Positions 52,441 through 64,000 of a DNA stretch of 64,000 nucleotides are shown one piece after another. Origin of the DNA: Aldrovandia affinis (taxonomy: Eukaryota; Chordata; Actinopteri; Notacanthiformes; Halosauridae); the NCBI GenBank assembly GCA_029706075.1, contig JAINUG010000011.1, positions 849,001-913,000 on the forward strand. The letters run 5' to 3'. Position numbers and translations under genes: made by a program. Each line of letters opens with the position of its first letter. The stretch's first letter is position 1. The notes under the pieces were generated by a model, which saw only the letters and a list, made by a program, of their open reading frames with translations, did not search any database and had not been told where the DNA came from.

Positions 52441-53278
52441 CGCAAGAATGACCTCTAGCGGGCAAAATGCAGACTTACATGTCGAAATATGAGAGCGACA
52501 GTAATAACTCTTGCACTCTAATCACGAAGTTTTATCTAAAAATGTGCACGCATATTTCGTGTGCTGGCCTTCTTCGAAAAAACACTGCCGTAATAATGAT
52601 TTAATAAGTGACAGGACATCTGAGGATGCCATAATTACATCTCCGTTTCAGCTCAAAATAGAGGGAATGCTCTAGCAATGATACACTGTCAGTATGTGTA
52701 TACAGCCTTGATGTGTAAAATGCACTGGACCACACAAGAGAAACCCACATGCATGCAGACCCAGTAACCTGAAACTGGTTCTAAGGTTTACCTTATGGTG
52801 CAGAGTGATATTGATATGGGGATGTAAGGAAGGGGGCTACGCTGATTTTGTAGGCAGTAATTAGACAGGAAGGCTCACAAGGTATCACGTAAACATACCA
52901 CAGCAGTAAACAGAACTCTTATCCTACTAGGGGCCATGGTGAACTCTGGTCAGAGACAGGTATACAGGGGATTACCCTTACAGCTCAGACTCCTGGAGCC
53001 TGTCCGTTTATGAGTGTGCACACACCCGAGAGATTCAAGAATATCCATATGCCAACCAATTCCATTCATGAATGCTGGAGTGTCTTCTTTTTGCTTTAGT
53101 TTACTGCCAGAACATAACCAGACATCAATCACACACAAGATTTCTTGGAGTGTGGTAGCTGGAGCAATTTGATATTTTACTCGTTTCAGAATTACACACT
53201 GATACTGACAGAGCGGTTCCTCTTTTGTTACCTGATACAAAAACGTATGCATAGTTTTAAATACCTAGATTTTTCTTG
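52441..53278. other. Intergenic gap between ctu1 3' end and pxn promoter
   Basis: No gene, RNA or known repeat seen. The ORF-like stretch on the minus strand at 52950-53252 has no recognisable protein. Confidence 0.5.
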
Positions 53279-53284
53279 TTTATT
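53279..53284 (-). terminator. ctu1: ctu1 polyadenylation signal
   Basis: Sense AATAAA, about 450 nt after the TAA/TGA-side end of the coding region at 53738; it would end the 3'UTR near 53260. Confidence 0.55.
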
Positions 53285-53737
53285 TTTAAAGCTTCAAGGT
53301 CATTTGTAAAAAGGCATGATAACATGTGCATTGCCACCTAAGATAGAACAGTGTCTACAATTAGTAAAAAATTGCATACTATGCTACCCACTGGATAGTG
53401 TGATATTCCCAACTTTAACCCCTGGTTGACAGTCATTCATTACATTTTCAAACACCACAATTAAGCAAGTAGTGACTGAGTACTTTTCATTTAGAGAGCT
53501 TGCTTCTCTCAAAAGTTTTAATGAGCAAGTTTCACCAATCAAACCATGTCACATACTTTCAATTATTTATCTATAACTAAATAATAAAAACATTTCGATT
53601 TCACACAGGCCTTTCAAATGTATCCATCATTGGGTTTGTACTTTAGATTGGACTTTGATCTATACATTTTGTTTTGTGAGACACACTCTTTAAGCTGCAG
53701 ATGCAATGTGAGGTTTGTCTCGCTGGCTAGCATCCAA

Positions 53738-55522
53738 TCAGAAGTCCACTGCCTTAAGCTTGCGCTCCTCCTCCTGGGTGAGAGGTTCCTGCGCCAGGAT
53801 TTTGCCGCGCAGCCGGTTGTGCTTGCCGATGCCCAGCCGGGGGAGGCCGCGGTTCAGCCCCTCCAGCAGCACGCAGGACTTGCAGAGCGCTTGGCTGGAG
53901 ATGTAGCCGCATCGAGTGCAGTTCCCCTGCACCGGCATGCGCACCCCCTCCCGCACCGACAGGTTCTCCCCGGAGTGGATGACGTCGATGATGGCGCTGG
54001 GCCGTACGGCCTCCAGGTCCTTGAGGAACGCCCGGGCATAGCCGCGGTAGGCGTTGGGGGAGTAAATGCACTCGGTGGAGAAGTAATCCAGCTTCTTGAA
54101 GTAGGCGTAGAGCACAATCTCCTTCTCGTAGGCATACTTGAGGGGCTTGCAGCGCGGCACCACACCCTCGCCCTCGCTGGCCGTGCTGATGGCTGTGCAC
54201 CGCCGCAGCCGGGCGATGTCACCACGGAGCACGTTCATCAGCACCGTCTCCGCGATGTCGTCCGCATTGTGACCTGAGGGTGACAGGTGGAGTCAGACAG
54301 CATGTTCCCTGGGCAACAGTCTCCCCCACACTCCTGGAGCTGAGCCAGGGTTATCTCATTTATACTAATATACAACCACAGGTTTTTGGGGGGTTTTTTT
54401 CCTTTTCTTTTTTGCCCTTTATTCCCTTTTTTTCCTCCCAATTTAGTATGCAATTATCCCCTCCCTGCCATAGTCCCGAGACCGGTAGTGAGCACTGCAG
54501 CACCCACCTAAGCCGAAGCCTGTCACTGTAACACACAGGAGCACTCATATATGCAGCGAGCTCATTCGGCTTTTATCCCTCCACAGGGCGGACACCCAAT
54601 TGAATGGCAATCCCGGCCAGAGCCAAAACTGGCCTGACCTGGTGGAATCAAACCCTGGTCGCAGTGGTCAGTGTCGGACGTTCTACCGCTTCATTTCTAA
54701 CGCACTTCAAAAACAGTCTATTCCAACTGTCAAAGTGAGTGTGTTGTTACTTCACTTTGAAAAGGTAGTAACCTTAAAACATTTCTGAAATAATTTGGTT
54801 TATACCAGAAGTAAAATGATGCATTACATTATAATCTTGTTGACATTCTGTATACAAACTAAGGTATTTAGAATTCTCTGAAACAGGATATTTGTAATGC
54901 AACTAGATGTTTCAAAATTAATACATTTGAGTTGGAGTTTAGTGAATTTTAATTAACCACAAAAATAGTCAAACACATTTTTCTTCAAAGAACTTTGTAG
55001 TGTGTCAGTGTGAGAAAGAGGTCTACCTGTGCAGATCTTGTCCACTTTCAACATCAGGGCTCCTCTGTCCAGCGCTTGCCTTCGGAAGACCCCGCAGAAT
55101 GTGCAGTTGTTCTTCAGGCCCACCTGTTTGACGATAGCATCCATGGTCCAGCCATACAGCTCCTCATAGGACACGATCTTCAGCGGCAGGTCATACTGCT
55201 GCTGGTTCCTCTTCACTGTCTCCAGTGAGTCGTCGCGGTAACCTGTGATACCCTCATCCACTGAAAGAAGCAGGAGATTCAGGCCGTAGTCATAGCGTTG
55301 ATTGAGCACCTTCATGACATGGGCCAGCACAGTAGAGTCCTTGCCACCCGACGCTCCAATTCCCACCGTCTCCCCAGAGTTGAAAAGGCGTGCTGAGACA
55401 ATGGTCTGGTGCACCTCCTCCTCAAAGGCAGAGAAGAAGCACTCCTTGCAGAGCGAGTGGCCTGTTTTTGGCCGCTTCAGCATGGCACGTTTCTGCTCAC
55501 AGCTACTGCAGATGATAGGCAT
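53738..55522 (-). CDS. ctu1: ctu1, cytosolic tRNA 2-thiolation protein 1 (complete)
   Basis: Ctu1 (Ncs6) with Ctu2 installs sulfur at C2 of wobble U34 in tRNA-Lys, -Glu and -Gln after adenylating the base, using thiocarboxylated Urm1. Two coding exons, 55027-55522 and 53738-54273, give 343 aa, close to human (348 as I recall). The protein has an N-terminal zinc site (CSSC at 5-8, CKEC at 25-28), the PP-loop ATPase motif SGGKDS (58-63), a [15 protein letters not shown] segment, [12 protein letters not shown], the junction [21 protein letters not shown], and C-terminal zinc pairs CTRC and CKSC. The splice is phase 1 (ACAG|GTCACAAT). Start chosen for the conserved MPIICSSC and its position just after the acceptor near 55552. 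All catalytic motifs look intact. Confidence 0.97.
54378..54692 (-). repeat. Long tRNA-derived SINE, family C
   Basis: Reverse-oriented in the ctu1 intron. The head (sense AGCGGTAGAACGTCCGACAC ... GGTTTGATTCC) looks tRNA-like, and the tail reads AATTGCATACTAAATTGGGA followed by an A-rich GGAAAAAAAGGG tract. The tail and middle match the plus-strand copy at 63195-63590 loosely. Confidence 0.65.
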
Positions 55523-56089
55523 GGTGACTCTGCTGTTGACCCCAAGGCCCTGCTACAGAAACCACAAAAACAGTACGTCACTGAGGTGTGACAATTCAAT
55601 TTGTGAGTGATGTGACTGATTCAAATTGTATCATGCAGTTAATATGAAACAGTAAAATAAATAGTAAGATAAAATACATTACCAATGGTGTAAACTTTAA
55701 CTAGATGACCTTAAGCACATCATTTATTAATATAATAATGCACAACATGTATAACACAACAGGCAATGAGAAAAATATCCATATATGCAATCTTGTTATT
55801 CACATATTAATGCAATATTTACTGTATTATAGTGTATGAGCAGAAGCCCAAGTTATCCTATTCTATATCATGCTCTTGTGCAAAGCTAAATGCTCAGCGA
55901 CACACCCTTCCCGGATAGAGGTAAGATTAAGAGTGAATATTAAAAGGATTCTGTCGTTCAACATGGTCGTTGAACACGATACACAAGGTTGCCTAAGCTG
56001 ATTTGTTTGTGCTACACATCTTTACCTTATTGGTCATAATACTATAACGTAAACGACTCAATACATTAGTACCCAAAGACATTAGTGTG

Positions 56090-56400
56090 CGCTACTTAGC
56101 TTGCTAGCGATCTACCCAATGCCTACTCAGTAGCAAGCAAACTATAGTCTACACACTCTCAAGCAATACTATTATCTCCTCTCAGTACTGAGAAACACGC
56201 TTATGTAAAAAACATTAACCCGCGTTACTTAGTAGCAAATCTGGCTAGGAAACAATATAGCCTATGTAACGGGTGTACGATTTTGATAGCGATTAGACTA
56301 ACGAGAGTATGTAGCAGCACACTATGTAGCTAGTTATATTACGTTATCCAGAATGCGAGCTTGTTAGCTAGTCACAACTACCTTACAACACCAGAGCAAA
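56090..56400. repeat. GCTAGC-rich block in ctu1 intron 1
   Basis: TTAGCTTGCTAGCGATC, GTAGCTAGTTATATTACG and TTGTTAGCTAGTCAC lie within 300 bp of exon 1. It is the sparsest of the four first-intron blocks. Confidence 0.5.
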
Positions 56401-56405
56401 ATTAC

Positions 56406-56560
56406 CTCTCAACTGTTAGATCATTCACGTCCCTGGAGTAGGGTTACAGAGAAATTCAGTGCTAAGCTATAACTTTACTCAAGACTGCAACATGGTAGAC
56501 AGAAATCAGGTGCATCTCCATGCTTTGACATGCTAAAACATTTTCTTCTTCCGGTGTTGT
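56406..56560 (-). promoter_or_regulatory. ctu1: ctu1 promoter and non-coding exon 1
   Basis: Exon 1 ends TTGAGAG|GTAAT at 56406. Upstream is an ETS-type CTTCCGG (56548-56554, plus strand) and no TATA, as for gcn1. Exon 1 joins the acceptor TTTCTGTAG near 55552. The transcription start is inferred at about 56480-56540. Confidence 0.55.
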
Positions 56561-58594
56561 GGGGGAAATGGCAAGCGGAAGATACACAATTACGTCATTG
56601 AATAATGCGCATCGCTTGGCACTGGATTTTGGATCTATTGTTGAATTTTTGGGAGTGTAACTTGTTTGTGACAGTTTTAAGTAGGAGTGATGTTGTTTTT
56701 CGCTGATTACACATCAGCGGCTGGGGTTAAAGTGCGAATGGAGTGGGAGAAACAGGATATTAACATTTTTATTGCACACTGATGTTAATTCTAACTGGAT
56801 AATAAACGTTGTCTGTCTATTTGGCAAGGTGGTACACGGAAAGAAAATAACTCAATAATTATTTTTTACGCATGCCTATTACTGCTCCACAAATACCCTC
56901 CCCAAAACAATATTTTTTTGAAAATATTGCAGAGGTGGCTGCCACGGAATCAAGTCGAGAGACTTTGCTTTTCCATTTCAGTACTACTCTACTCTTACAT
57001 CAACAGGGGAAATGGGCTTTCATTTCAACCATATGTGGTTCCTCATATAAGAACATTTACACCATTAGGCATTATGAACATAACAATCTTACGCCTAGCT
57101 GGTCGCAAGGGCCCCTGGGACATGTTATAGTTTCGTAGGCTACTGTTAGCCACCTAGCATGTTATACACGAAGTACAATGGAGGGCAGCTAGCATTTCTG
57201 TGGCTAGGCTAGCTGCCCACTGTAAAAATATAAACATTAAAAATTAAACCAGATTTTTTTCAATGATTTATTATAGCAAAATGTAATTATTGTGGAGGCC
57301 AACCAGCCACCGGTACTATCACAGGATGATCAAGTAAAGCATAGTATACATTATATATATTTTTTTTTAACGTTTTATTAGGCCTACATATTTTGCTTTT
57401 CTCCAAGAGTGTTTTATGTAGGTGTGATAAGGTTGTAAACAAGGACACATATTTACACACATGTACCTTGTAAATTGTAATTGTACAAGACTTCACGCTT
57501 TCCGATTGTAGGGACATCCTATTTTATTTGATGTCCCTACAATCTGAAAACGTGATTGTAGAGACCAAAACTCCATCCCAATCTAGGCTATATTTCCTTT
57601 GCAAAGAATGGACTGGAAATCTCATTCCACTTTTAACGGTGATCTTGATACTTGATCCTTTGAGAAAACTGCCAGTTCAAATGGAGCCACAATTACATCA
57701 CAGGGTAGCACTTTCTGTGATGATGACATCAAGCGTCTGGCATTGCATGACTAATGGGCAAGTTATGTTTTGCAATTGTACCTGTGGATGAAAGCTGTAG
57801 TCTGGGCCTACCAGTTTGCACAGTGTTATCATGTTATTATCTGCTAATTATAACCGGATACATGTCTGACCTTTGCAGATTTATATTTCAAATCTTTGGA
57901 TCACATGAATCAAATGTCATAATGACCAATGAGTCAGAATGGATTTATAGACTCATTCAACATACATAGGCAGAGGCAGAGGCTGAGTCAGGCCAGGCTG
58001 GAGACTGGGAGTCAGCTCTGATGTTTCCAGACAGGGTGAGGCAGACAGACACTGCTTTATTCACAGATGAAACTGGCAAGCTATTTCACTCTCTCATCTA
58101 TGTGTGGTAGCTTACATAAATTAGTTAATACAGGACAGCCAACACACCATTTTTTGTTTTCAAATATGACTTAACAAATGAAGATCCTGGACAGCAGTTA
58201 ACAGCAGGATTTCATTCATTAGTTTTTTTGTTGTAATGAGCAGAGGGCACTGTTCCCACACTGTAAAATTATTTGACCCAGAAATGGTTTGAAGTGTCAA
58301 AGTTATTTATTTCACAGCTCATATGGTGAAAAATAATGAGGTTATTGCAATCATCAGTGCTATGCTTATTGCTATCCCACAACTGATCATAGCAACAGCT
58401 GAAATGTTTGCTGATAACTTTTGTCCCTTACACTTTTCCAGGGCAGTGTTGCCCAGTCCATGGGTTTAATACCAATGAATTTAAGTGAAAATAGTTAATA
58501 GAACTGTTCATCAGTAAAACTCTTGAGTTATACACATGTTTTTAGGAGATGACAAACACTAGGATATTTATAAGAAATGACCATCATGCTCGAA
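56561..58594. other. Intergenic gap between crybb2 3' end and ctu1 promoter
   Basis: No gene recognised. It contains two hairpins: GGGCAGCTAGC/GCTAGCTGCCC near 57184-57219 and the long stem at 57493-57555. Confidence 0.55.
57493..57555. other. Long near-perfect stem-loop
   Basis: A 15-bp perfect arm pair (GATTGTAGGGACATC at 57504-57518, its complement at 57530-57544) extends outward through two mismatches to about 26 positions, 24 paired, around an 11-nt AT-rich loop. No protein gene overlaps. It could be a pre-microRNA-like hairpin or the centre of a short palindromic transposon. Confidence 0.7.
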
Positions 58595-58611
58595 TTGAGA
58601 ACACAAGCACA

Positions 58612-58617
58612 TTTATT
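58612..58617 (-). terminator. crybb2: crybb2 polyadenylation signal
   Basis: Sense AATAAA lies about 145 nt after the TGA stop at 58763-58765. Confidence 0.75.
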
Positions 58618-58762
58618 AGTTAATGTTTAGCAGGTATTATTGACACAATGGCAATGAGCATCAACATGCTGTTTGGAGGAGAGATGTGGAAGAGGTGAGC
58701 AGGTTTGGGGAGGATAAGCGGGTTGAGGGAAAAACAGGGCTTTGGGATTACGTTTTGGGAAC

Positions 58763-61148
58763 TCAGTTGGAGGAGTGAAAAGCACCTCTCTGATGCCACT
58801 GCATGTCCCGGATGCGCCGAACGGACTGGATTTGGGGAAGCTGGGCTCCAAACTCTGAGTTCTCCTTGTATTCCCCTTTCTCAAACAGGTACTGATAGCC
58901 TCGGTAGCCAGGATATTGATACCCCACCCAGCTGGGGCAGTGAGATGAAGGCATGCAGGGGGAAAGAAAGAGGGAGGAAAATGGAGGGAGACAGAGAAAG
59001 AGGGGGAAGTTGAGTGAAAGTGTTATGGATATAGATGTACAGATGATAGAACTGGAAGAAAAGGGGAAGGAAGTTGAAGTTGCTGTGTTCTGACATGTAA
59101 TCAATTGTAACATTACAATGATTTCTCGTGGTCTTTTCCGATTGACAATCTCAGCTGAGAGTTGTCTTCCTTGTCAGAGTCTGGGTTGTGTCGTTAGCTG
59201 ACAATGACTGGGAGTGTGCAGCAGTGTACTGATCTCTTGCGCTAACTATGATTGTTCCTACCATGTATTTATGCACATCTTGTAAGTCGCTCTGGATAAG
59301 AGCGTCTGCTAAATGCTTAAAATGTAAAAATGTAATGCAGTGGTGGGACACAACTGGCTTCAGTGGTGATGATGCACAGAGGGGGAGGTGGGGGGGGACT
59401 TACGTTCCACTCTGGACACGCACTGAGCAGACCTTCTCCTGATACCCGTGTGCGTGGAAGCTGGGAACATCATCATCTATGATCTCGATCTTCTTTCCTG
59501 CAAAGCTGGGGTTTTCATAAAGGACAATCTTGTGCTCCTGGCTATCCTGAGAGATGAAGAGAGAGAGAGAGAGAGAAATATGGACAAATCTGTAACGGTG
59601 GAATGAACAGCATGTCCTTAATAAGAGAAAAGCCCTGGATCTGGGAGAGTGGCCTTGACTGCCTGTATTACCACTTTGATGGGGCGGAAGGCAAAGATGC
59701 TGTCACTGCATCTGCTGTTGGTCCAGGAATCCCAGCGAGGGTATTCGCCCTTCTCAAACACAAACTGCTCCCCCTTACAGTTGGCCTGTTCGTATCCCAC
59801 CCATCTGGGGAGTGGAAGAGGGGTGGGGGGGGGGGGGGTAGATGGACAAGCATAATTAATGCCTGGAAGTTTCCATATTCTAGACTCACTGTATAAATGT
59901 TTGGCTTTGCTCTCTCTCATCCTCTCTCTCAGCCTCTCTCTCACTCACGGTCCACACTGCACCAGTATTGAGCCCACTTTCTCCACTCCCGCCTCCTGCA
60001 GGTTGTTGCAGGGCCCAGTCAGCTCATGACAGCGGCCTTGGAAGTTCTCCTGCTCGTAGATGATCAGCTGTGTAACGGATATGGACAGACGGAGACAGAG
60101 AGGTGGATTATCTGACTCTGCTCTGGGCTGGTTAACAGATGGCGGTGAAACACAAACCAGTCAGGAACGATATGTGTCACTGCTAAAAGCCACAGTGCAA
60201 GAGGTGAGCAATCAGCATGCATTGACTCAGTAGCAGTGGGGGCGCATGGGACACACACACAACACACTGTTTGGTTCATGTTTGGAAGCTGTGGCAATGC
60301 TGAGGAGGTAATGCAACTTCAGCTCCTTCTGTTGGCAGAGTCAGAAACTGCCTATTTACCCCTGTGTCTGAACATTTTGCCAATTTTTCTTGTTCCCAAA
60401 AAGGTCAAGACGTTTCTCATGAAATGTTACGTAATTTTGAATCCTGGTGATACAGTGTATAGCATTGTGACTCCACAGCACGAGCAAAGGGATGTGCTAT
60501 CTCCCCCAAAAGCTCAGTCTAACCAACAGTTGTGAAGCCTCACATGCTGCAGAGAGATGTGGATTGAGCTCTGGACCAGCATACTATGGGGATCAAGCCC
60601 TGAATGGGACATTGGGACACCACTCTCGAGAGGATCACTTATTCGACAAATGCAGAATGAAAGCCCACCATTGTGAATGCATGCTCAAATATTCATGAGT
60701 CATGAAATGTAAAAAATATCTAGCCTATGTCACTGGCATTGAACAATGGTGAAAGCCGAGCAAATAATCAAAGGTGGCATAAGGGGCGGGGCTTTGGATA
60801 GAATTGATTCTGCTGGTGTATTTTGCACACACTAGACAAACATCTCTGGTTCCTGAATGATGGAAAGAAAAAGCACAATCTCGTTCAGTCATTTAAAAGA
60901 AAATCCTCTGTCCCTCGTCATCTCTCTATCTCTCTTTCTGTTTCTCCCTCCCATGTCTCCTCCTCTTCTTCCTTGTTCCTCGTTTCTGTCCACACTGATC
61001 CATCCCTCCATCACCCCCACCCCTTCTCTGATATATCTCTGCCCTCTCTGCCAGCTCTCCGATGCTCTCCCTTTCCTTACCCTACCTTGAAGGCAATGGT
61101 TCCTGGTTGCTGCTGTTTGGATGCAGGGGTTGGGTGGTCAGAGGCCAT
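58763..61148 (-). CDS. crybb2: crybb2, beta-B2 crystallin (complete)
   Basis: Beta-B2 is a structural lens protein of the beta/gamma-crystallin superfamily, with four Greek-key motifs in two domains. Coding exons: 61086-61148, 59949-60067, 59672-59804, 59404-59546, 58763-58931 (627 nt, 208 aa; human about 205). Each Greek key has its own exon, as is typical. The N-terminal arm [16 protein letters not shown] resembles the MASDHQTQAGKPQ of mammalian beta-B2. Motif 1 begins [20 protein letters not shown]; motif 2 [20 protein letters not shown]; motif 3 [20 protein letters not shown]; motif 4 [20 protein letters not shown]; the C-terminus is [13 protein letters not shown]. The last is diagnostic of beta-B2 rather than beta-B1 or B3. 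A non-coding first exon lies near 61827-61850. Confidence 0.96.
59270..59340 (+). repeat. SINE tail fragment
   Basis: TGTAAGTCGCTCTGGATAAG...CTGCTAAATGC in a crybb2 intron, with no tRNA head. Confidence 0.8.
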
Positions 61149-61826
61149 GTTGATTCAGGGTGCTTTGCTGTGATGCTGCTGGTGATGTCTGACCACAAAA
61201 AGAGAGAGAAATACAGAGAATAAGAGTAACTGTGTTCATATTTTAGCATTCACCTTTACACCTTGATAACCTCTTGGCTAAAAATAGATTTCAACATTAA
61301 CAACAGTATTAAAATCTACACAAATAACAATGCTGAAGAAATATCATAGTCTGGAATGGAACAATCTTACTAGAAACCTGACTATATTTAGCATATTACA
61401 CATAATGGCATTTTGTAATACTCAACTATAAACCAACTGTTTTGAAACAAATGGTCATAGCCAACGTCGTATATTAAAAAAGAAGATATATTTGCATATA
61501 AAGCTGAAAGACTCCAAAGAGTTTTGTTCTTACAAACCCTTATATATGGTTAAATGCAGGTCCTTGCAGAAATCAGATCAGGGGCACTGAAATGCAAAGA
61601 AACAACTGTTTTAAAATGATAATCATTCAGATTTTAATGCAAAAATGTCTTTGTGTGGCATCACAACAAATATACACAACACATTTTTCAACCAATAACA
61701 TGCACAGATTGTGCACCACCGGAATGATCCAATTGTGCTGTAGTGAAAGAGAGGGGATGGATGGAAAGGAAAATACATAGAATGGACAGATGTAAAGAGA
61801 GAGAGAGTTTGATATCGTGCCCTTAC

Positions 61827-61880
61827 CAGTACCTGTCTGTGCCGGTGGTGGAGGGTGGCATGCCGGGGCGCATTATATAC
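61827..61880 (-). promoter_or_regulatory. crybb2: crybb2 core promoter (TATA) and exon 1
   Basis: Sense GTATATAATG (61871-61880) is a good TATA box, with exon 1 (CACCACCGGCACAGACAG) about 25-30 nt downstream and a donor GTAAGG at 61826 or GTACTG at 61833. TATA-driven promoters are usual for crystallins. Confidence 0.75.
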
Positions 61881-62139
61881 AGCTGGCCCCAGGGGTGGAA
61901 GCCATGCCAACACTCTTCTGTGTCCAAGCCACTCTCAATTGGCTGTCTGGATGGGGCTTGGTGGGGGTGGCCACTGTCCCCTCGGGCTCACTCCCCCCTC
62001 ACACGTCCCCCTCTGAGTTATTTCATTAGTTTTCAATTTCAGCCATCCGTTCTTTGTCCAAAATTCACATGATTCAGCACAACCTGTGCCAAGAGTCTTA
62101 GATTTACAATGAGAGGCATGTATAACCGTCCCGGGCTTG

Positions 62140-62181
62140 CCAGAGAGAGAGATGGCGAGAGAGAGATAGAGAGAGTCAGTC

Positions 62182-62212
<31 letters not shown>

Positions 62213-62216
62213 CAGA
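62140..62216. repeat. (GA)n-rich repeat
   Basis: Imperfect GAGA run upstream of crybb2. Confidence 0.9.
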
Positions 62217-63194
62217 GGGATGTCAAATGCAATGTGCTGTTAAATACATTATCTGGAAGAATAACAAGACTCAGTGGTATATATTGATATATTCAGCTTG
62301 CTATATCTGTTTTTATTGCCTAGAGAGTGCAAAACATTATACTGTATGTTTCTTCACAGTTCAAAGCTCATCGCTGATGAATGATATAGCCAGCTAAATT
62401 TGGAACTGTATAAATCGAAAGCAATGTTTGATGTATTATCTAAATGTATATATTGTTGTATACGTTTTTAGCTGACTAGTTAACTGGATCTCGGCCAGTA
62501 TAAAATACACTTCATCATAATTGATTTCATTTTCTCCAGTGAAAATCGGGATCATTAAAATGTCTCACAGCAACGAAACCCATCCTGGTACATTGCTCTG
62601 CAAATAAACGAATGGCTAAAACCCCATACTGTAATCCCAGATAACCCTCCCTTACACTGGGTGAGAATGATACAATACAATAGTGACAGTGTTTTTACCT
62701 TTGGAACGGAGCTACGTTTACTTTGATCCGCTATTACCAACCTGAGCTTGCGATGGATTGATATTAGAGACATTCTCAAAGATGTCTTTACAAACAAAAC
62801 AGGCAACGTTTTGGATTGCCGTGTATTCACCAGTAATTTGAGGCCTTTGTAGCAGGACCCAGAGGCTGTGATGTTGGGGAGGGGTTAGGACAAGGGCACA
62901 GACAGCAGAAGAGGAGCCTATGCTGATTGAGCAGTCCGTGGTATTTGTTTCCTCAGTCACACATTCAGATACAAACATCCCGCGCACCCACAATCACACA
63001 CACAAATGTGTGCACACAAACATGGATACATGCCATGTGAGGGCCACACGCTACCACAAACCTGTCATCACTTTCTGACAGATTTTATGAATGAAGTAGT
63101 GATGGCAGCATGGTGCTGTATTTTTATATGTACGTAAATAGGTTTTATAGGGCCTTAAGAGCAGACCAGGGTCAAATACTTATTTAAAATGCTT

Positions 63195-63590
63195 GTTATT
63201 AGGGGGCAGCAGATAGCGTAGCGGTCTAACGCACCGTATTTTGGCTGGTCTGATACGGCGTGCGCTGCCTGTCAAAACCCATCTCTACCAGATTGGCCCT
63301 GGTCATCAGCCCCTATCGGGGTGGTATTAGCTGTCCGCCCCAGGGAGGGGGGAGGGTGAGCCGGCTCGTGTCCGCCGTGAAGCACGTAAGGGAGTCTCCA
63401 GAACATGGGGGGCGAATTCAGTTTCGAAGGAAGCAGGGTTCACTGCCCTCTGAGAATTAGCTTGCCTCGTAGAGATGAGCAACAGACTCGTGTGGGGAGG
63501 ATAAATCGAAAAATAAATAGAGGGTGTAATTGGCTACCAAACTGGGAGAAAAATTGGAAAAAATCTGAAACAAATCAAATAAAAGAATGA
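63195..63590 (+). repeat. Long tRNA-derived SINE, family C
   Basis: The head reads GCAGATAGCGTAGCGGTCTA (tRNA-like A-box region). The middle is GC-rich with CCGCCCCAGGGAGGGG, and the tail TGTAATTGGCTACCAAACTG continues into GGGAGAAAAATTGGAAAAAA. Tail and layout resemble the reverse copy at 54378-54692. Confidence 0.6.
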
Positions 63591-64000
63591 TAATAAATTA
63601 AACTACTTGTTATTATGTATAATATTATAAATGACTAATAAATGTATATAATAAAATAATAATTAAATACTTGTTATTGAAAAACCTAAAAAAAAGGTTT
63701 TGGTTACGAACATGTGAGTTTTGTAAAAGAAAATCATATTTTCAGTAATATGGAAGAATAATCCTGCTCTGAATATTGGCAGAAATCAAAGTTGTCAGTA
63801 ATCTACAGGAATTATACTGTAATTATACTATTATGGGTTAAGGTTAAGGTATTTAAAATAATGATTTGTCCCAGGTCTGCTTTAGAGATCATGAAATTTC
63901 AGATTGTTATACTCAGCAAATGCTAAAGAACTACATAAAAAATGTATGGTCCAATGACTGTATGGTACAATAATGTAATACATTAACACTTTGTGTATCT

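Larger units (their letters stand above)
61890..64000. other. Region upstream of crybb2
   Basis: No gene recognised. It contains a GA-rich run (62140-62216), a SINE-like element (63195-63590) and AT-rich unique sequence. Lens enhancers may lie here, but I cannot point to one. Confidence 0.5.

Noticed and set aside
53618-54277. 219-codon plus-strand frame over ctu1 exon 2
   Set aside because: Antisense of the strongly conserved Ctu1 C-terminal half.

Overview
This window is nuclear DNA from a ray-finned fish, most probably a teleost. The evidence is spliced vertebrate genes with GT-AG introns, abundant (CA)n/(TG)n microsatellites, tRNA-derived SINEs with the common fish tail (GTCGCTCTGGATAAGAGCG...CTGCTAAATG), 5S-rRNA-derived SINEs and Tc1-type DNA transposons. 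I cannot name the species. No bacterial-type feature, CRISPR array or retrovirus-like element was recognised.

Five protein genes lie head to tail on the minus strand. From left to right they are: the 5' end of gcn1 (ribosome-associated activator of Gcn2; 12 exons, about 364 codons, continuing past base 1); rplp0 (60S acidic stalk protein P0, complete, 315 aa); pxn (paxillin, complete, about 41 kb from a CpG-rich promoter near 52.2-52.4 kb to a 3' end near 11.5 kb); ctu1 (cytosolic tRNA 2-thiolation ligase, 343 aa); and crybb2 (lens beta-B2 crystallin, 208 aa). gcn1-rplp0-pxn is the order I recall from human 12q24. ctu1 and crybb2 are on other human chromosomes, so the 52.4-53.3 kb gap marks a synteny change. 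Exon borders were set by hand from splice signals. Reading phases add up across all five genes.

The most unusual content is as follows. (1) Four introns of rplp0 (2, 3, 6 and 7) each carry a copy of one H/ACA-type snoRNA of about 130 nt, and two copies sit in a recent duplication that also copied a splice acceptor. (2) pxn contains three phase-0 exons of 425, 88 and 141 codons between LD4 and LD5. They would insert 654 residues (Ser/Thr-Pro and poly-proline rich, with LD-like helices) and turn a 536-aa paxillin into one of about 1190 aa. (3) The first introns of gcn1, rplp0, pxn and ctu1, but not of TATA-driven crybb2, hold dense GCTAGC/AACGTTAGC word clusters just downstream of the promoter. 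(4) A hairpin of about 60 nt with 24 of 26 paired positions lies between ctu1 and crybb2.

The remaining DNA is introns and short intergenic gaps with SINEs, a Tc1-like element with long inverted ends (36.3-37.2 kb), a 1.24-kb DNA transposon with GGGCCCTATTTT ends (25.7-27.0 kb), a probable non-LTR retrotransposon 3' end and many microsatellites, several abutting splice sites.
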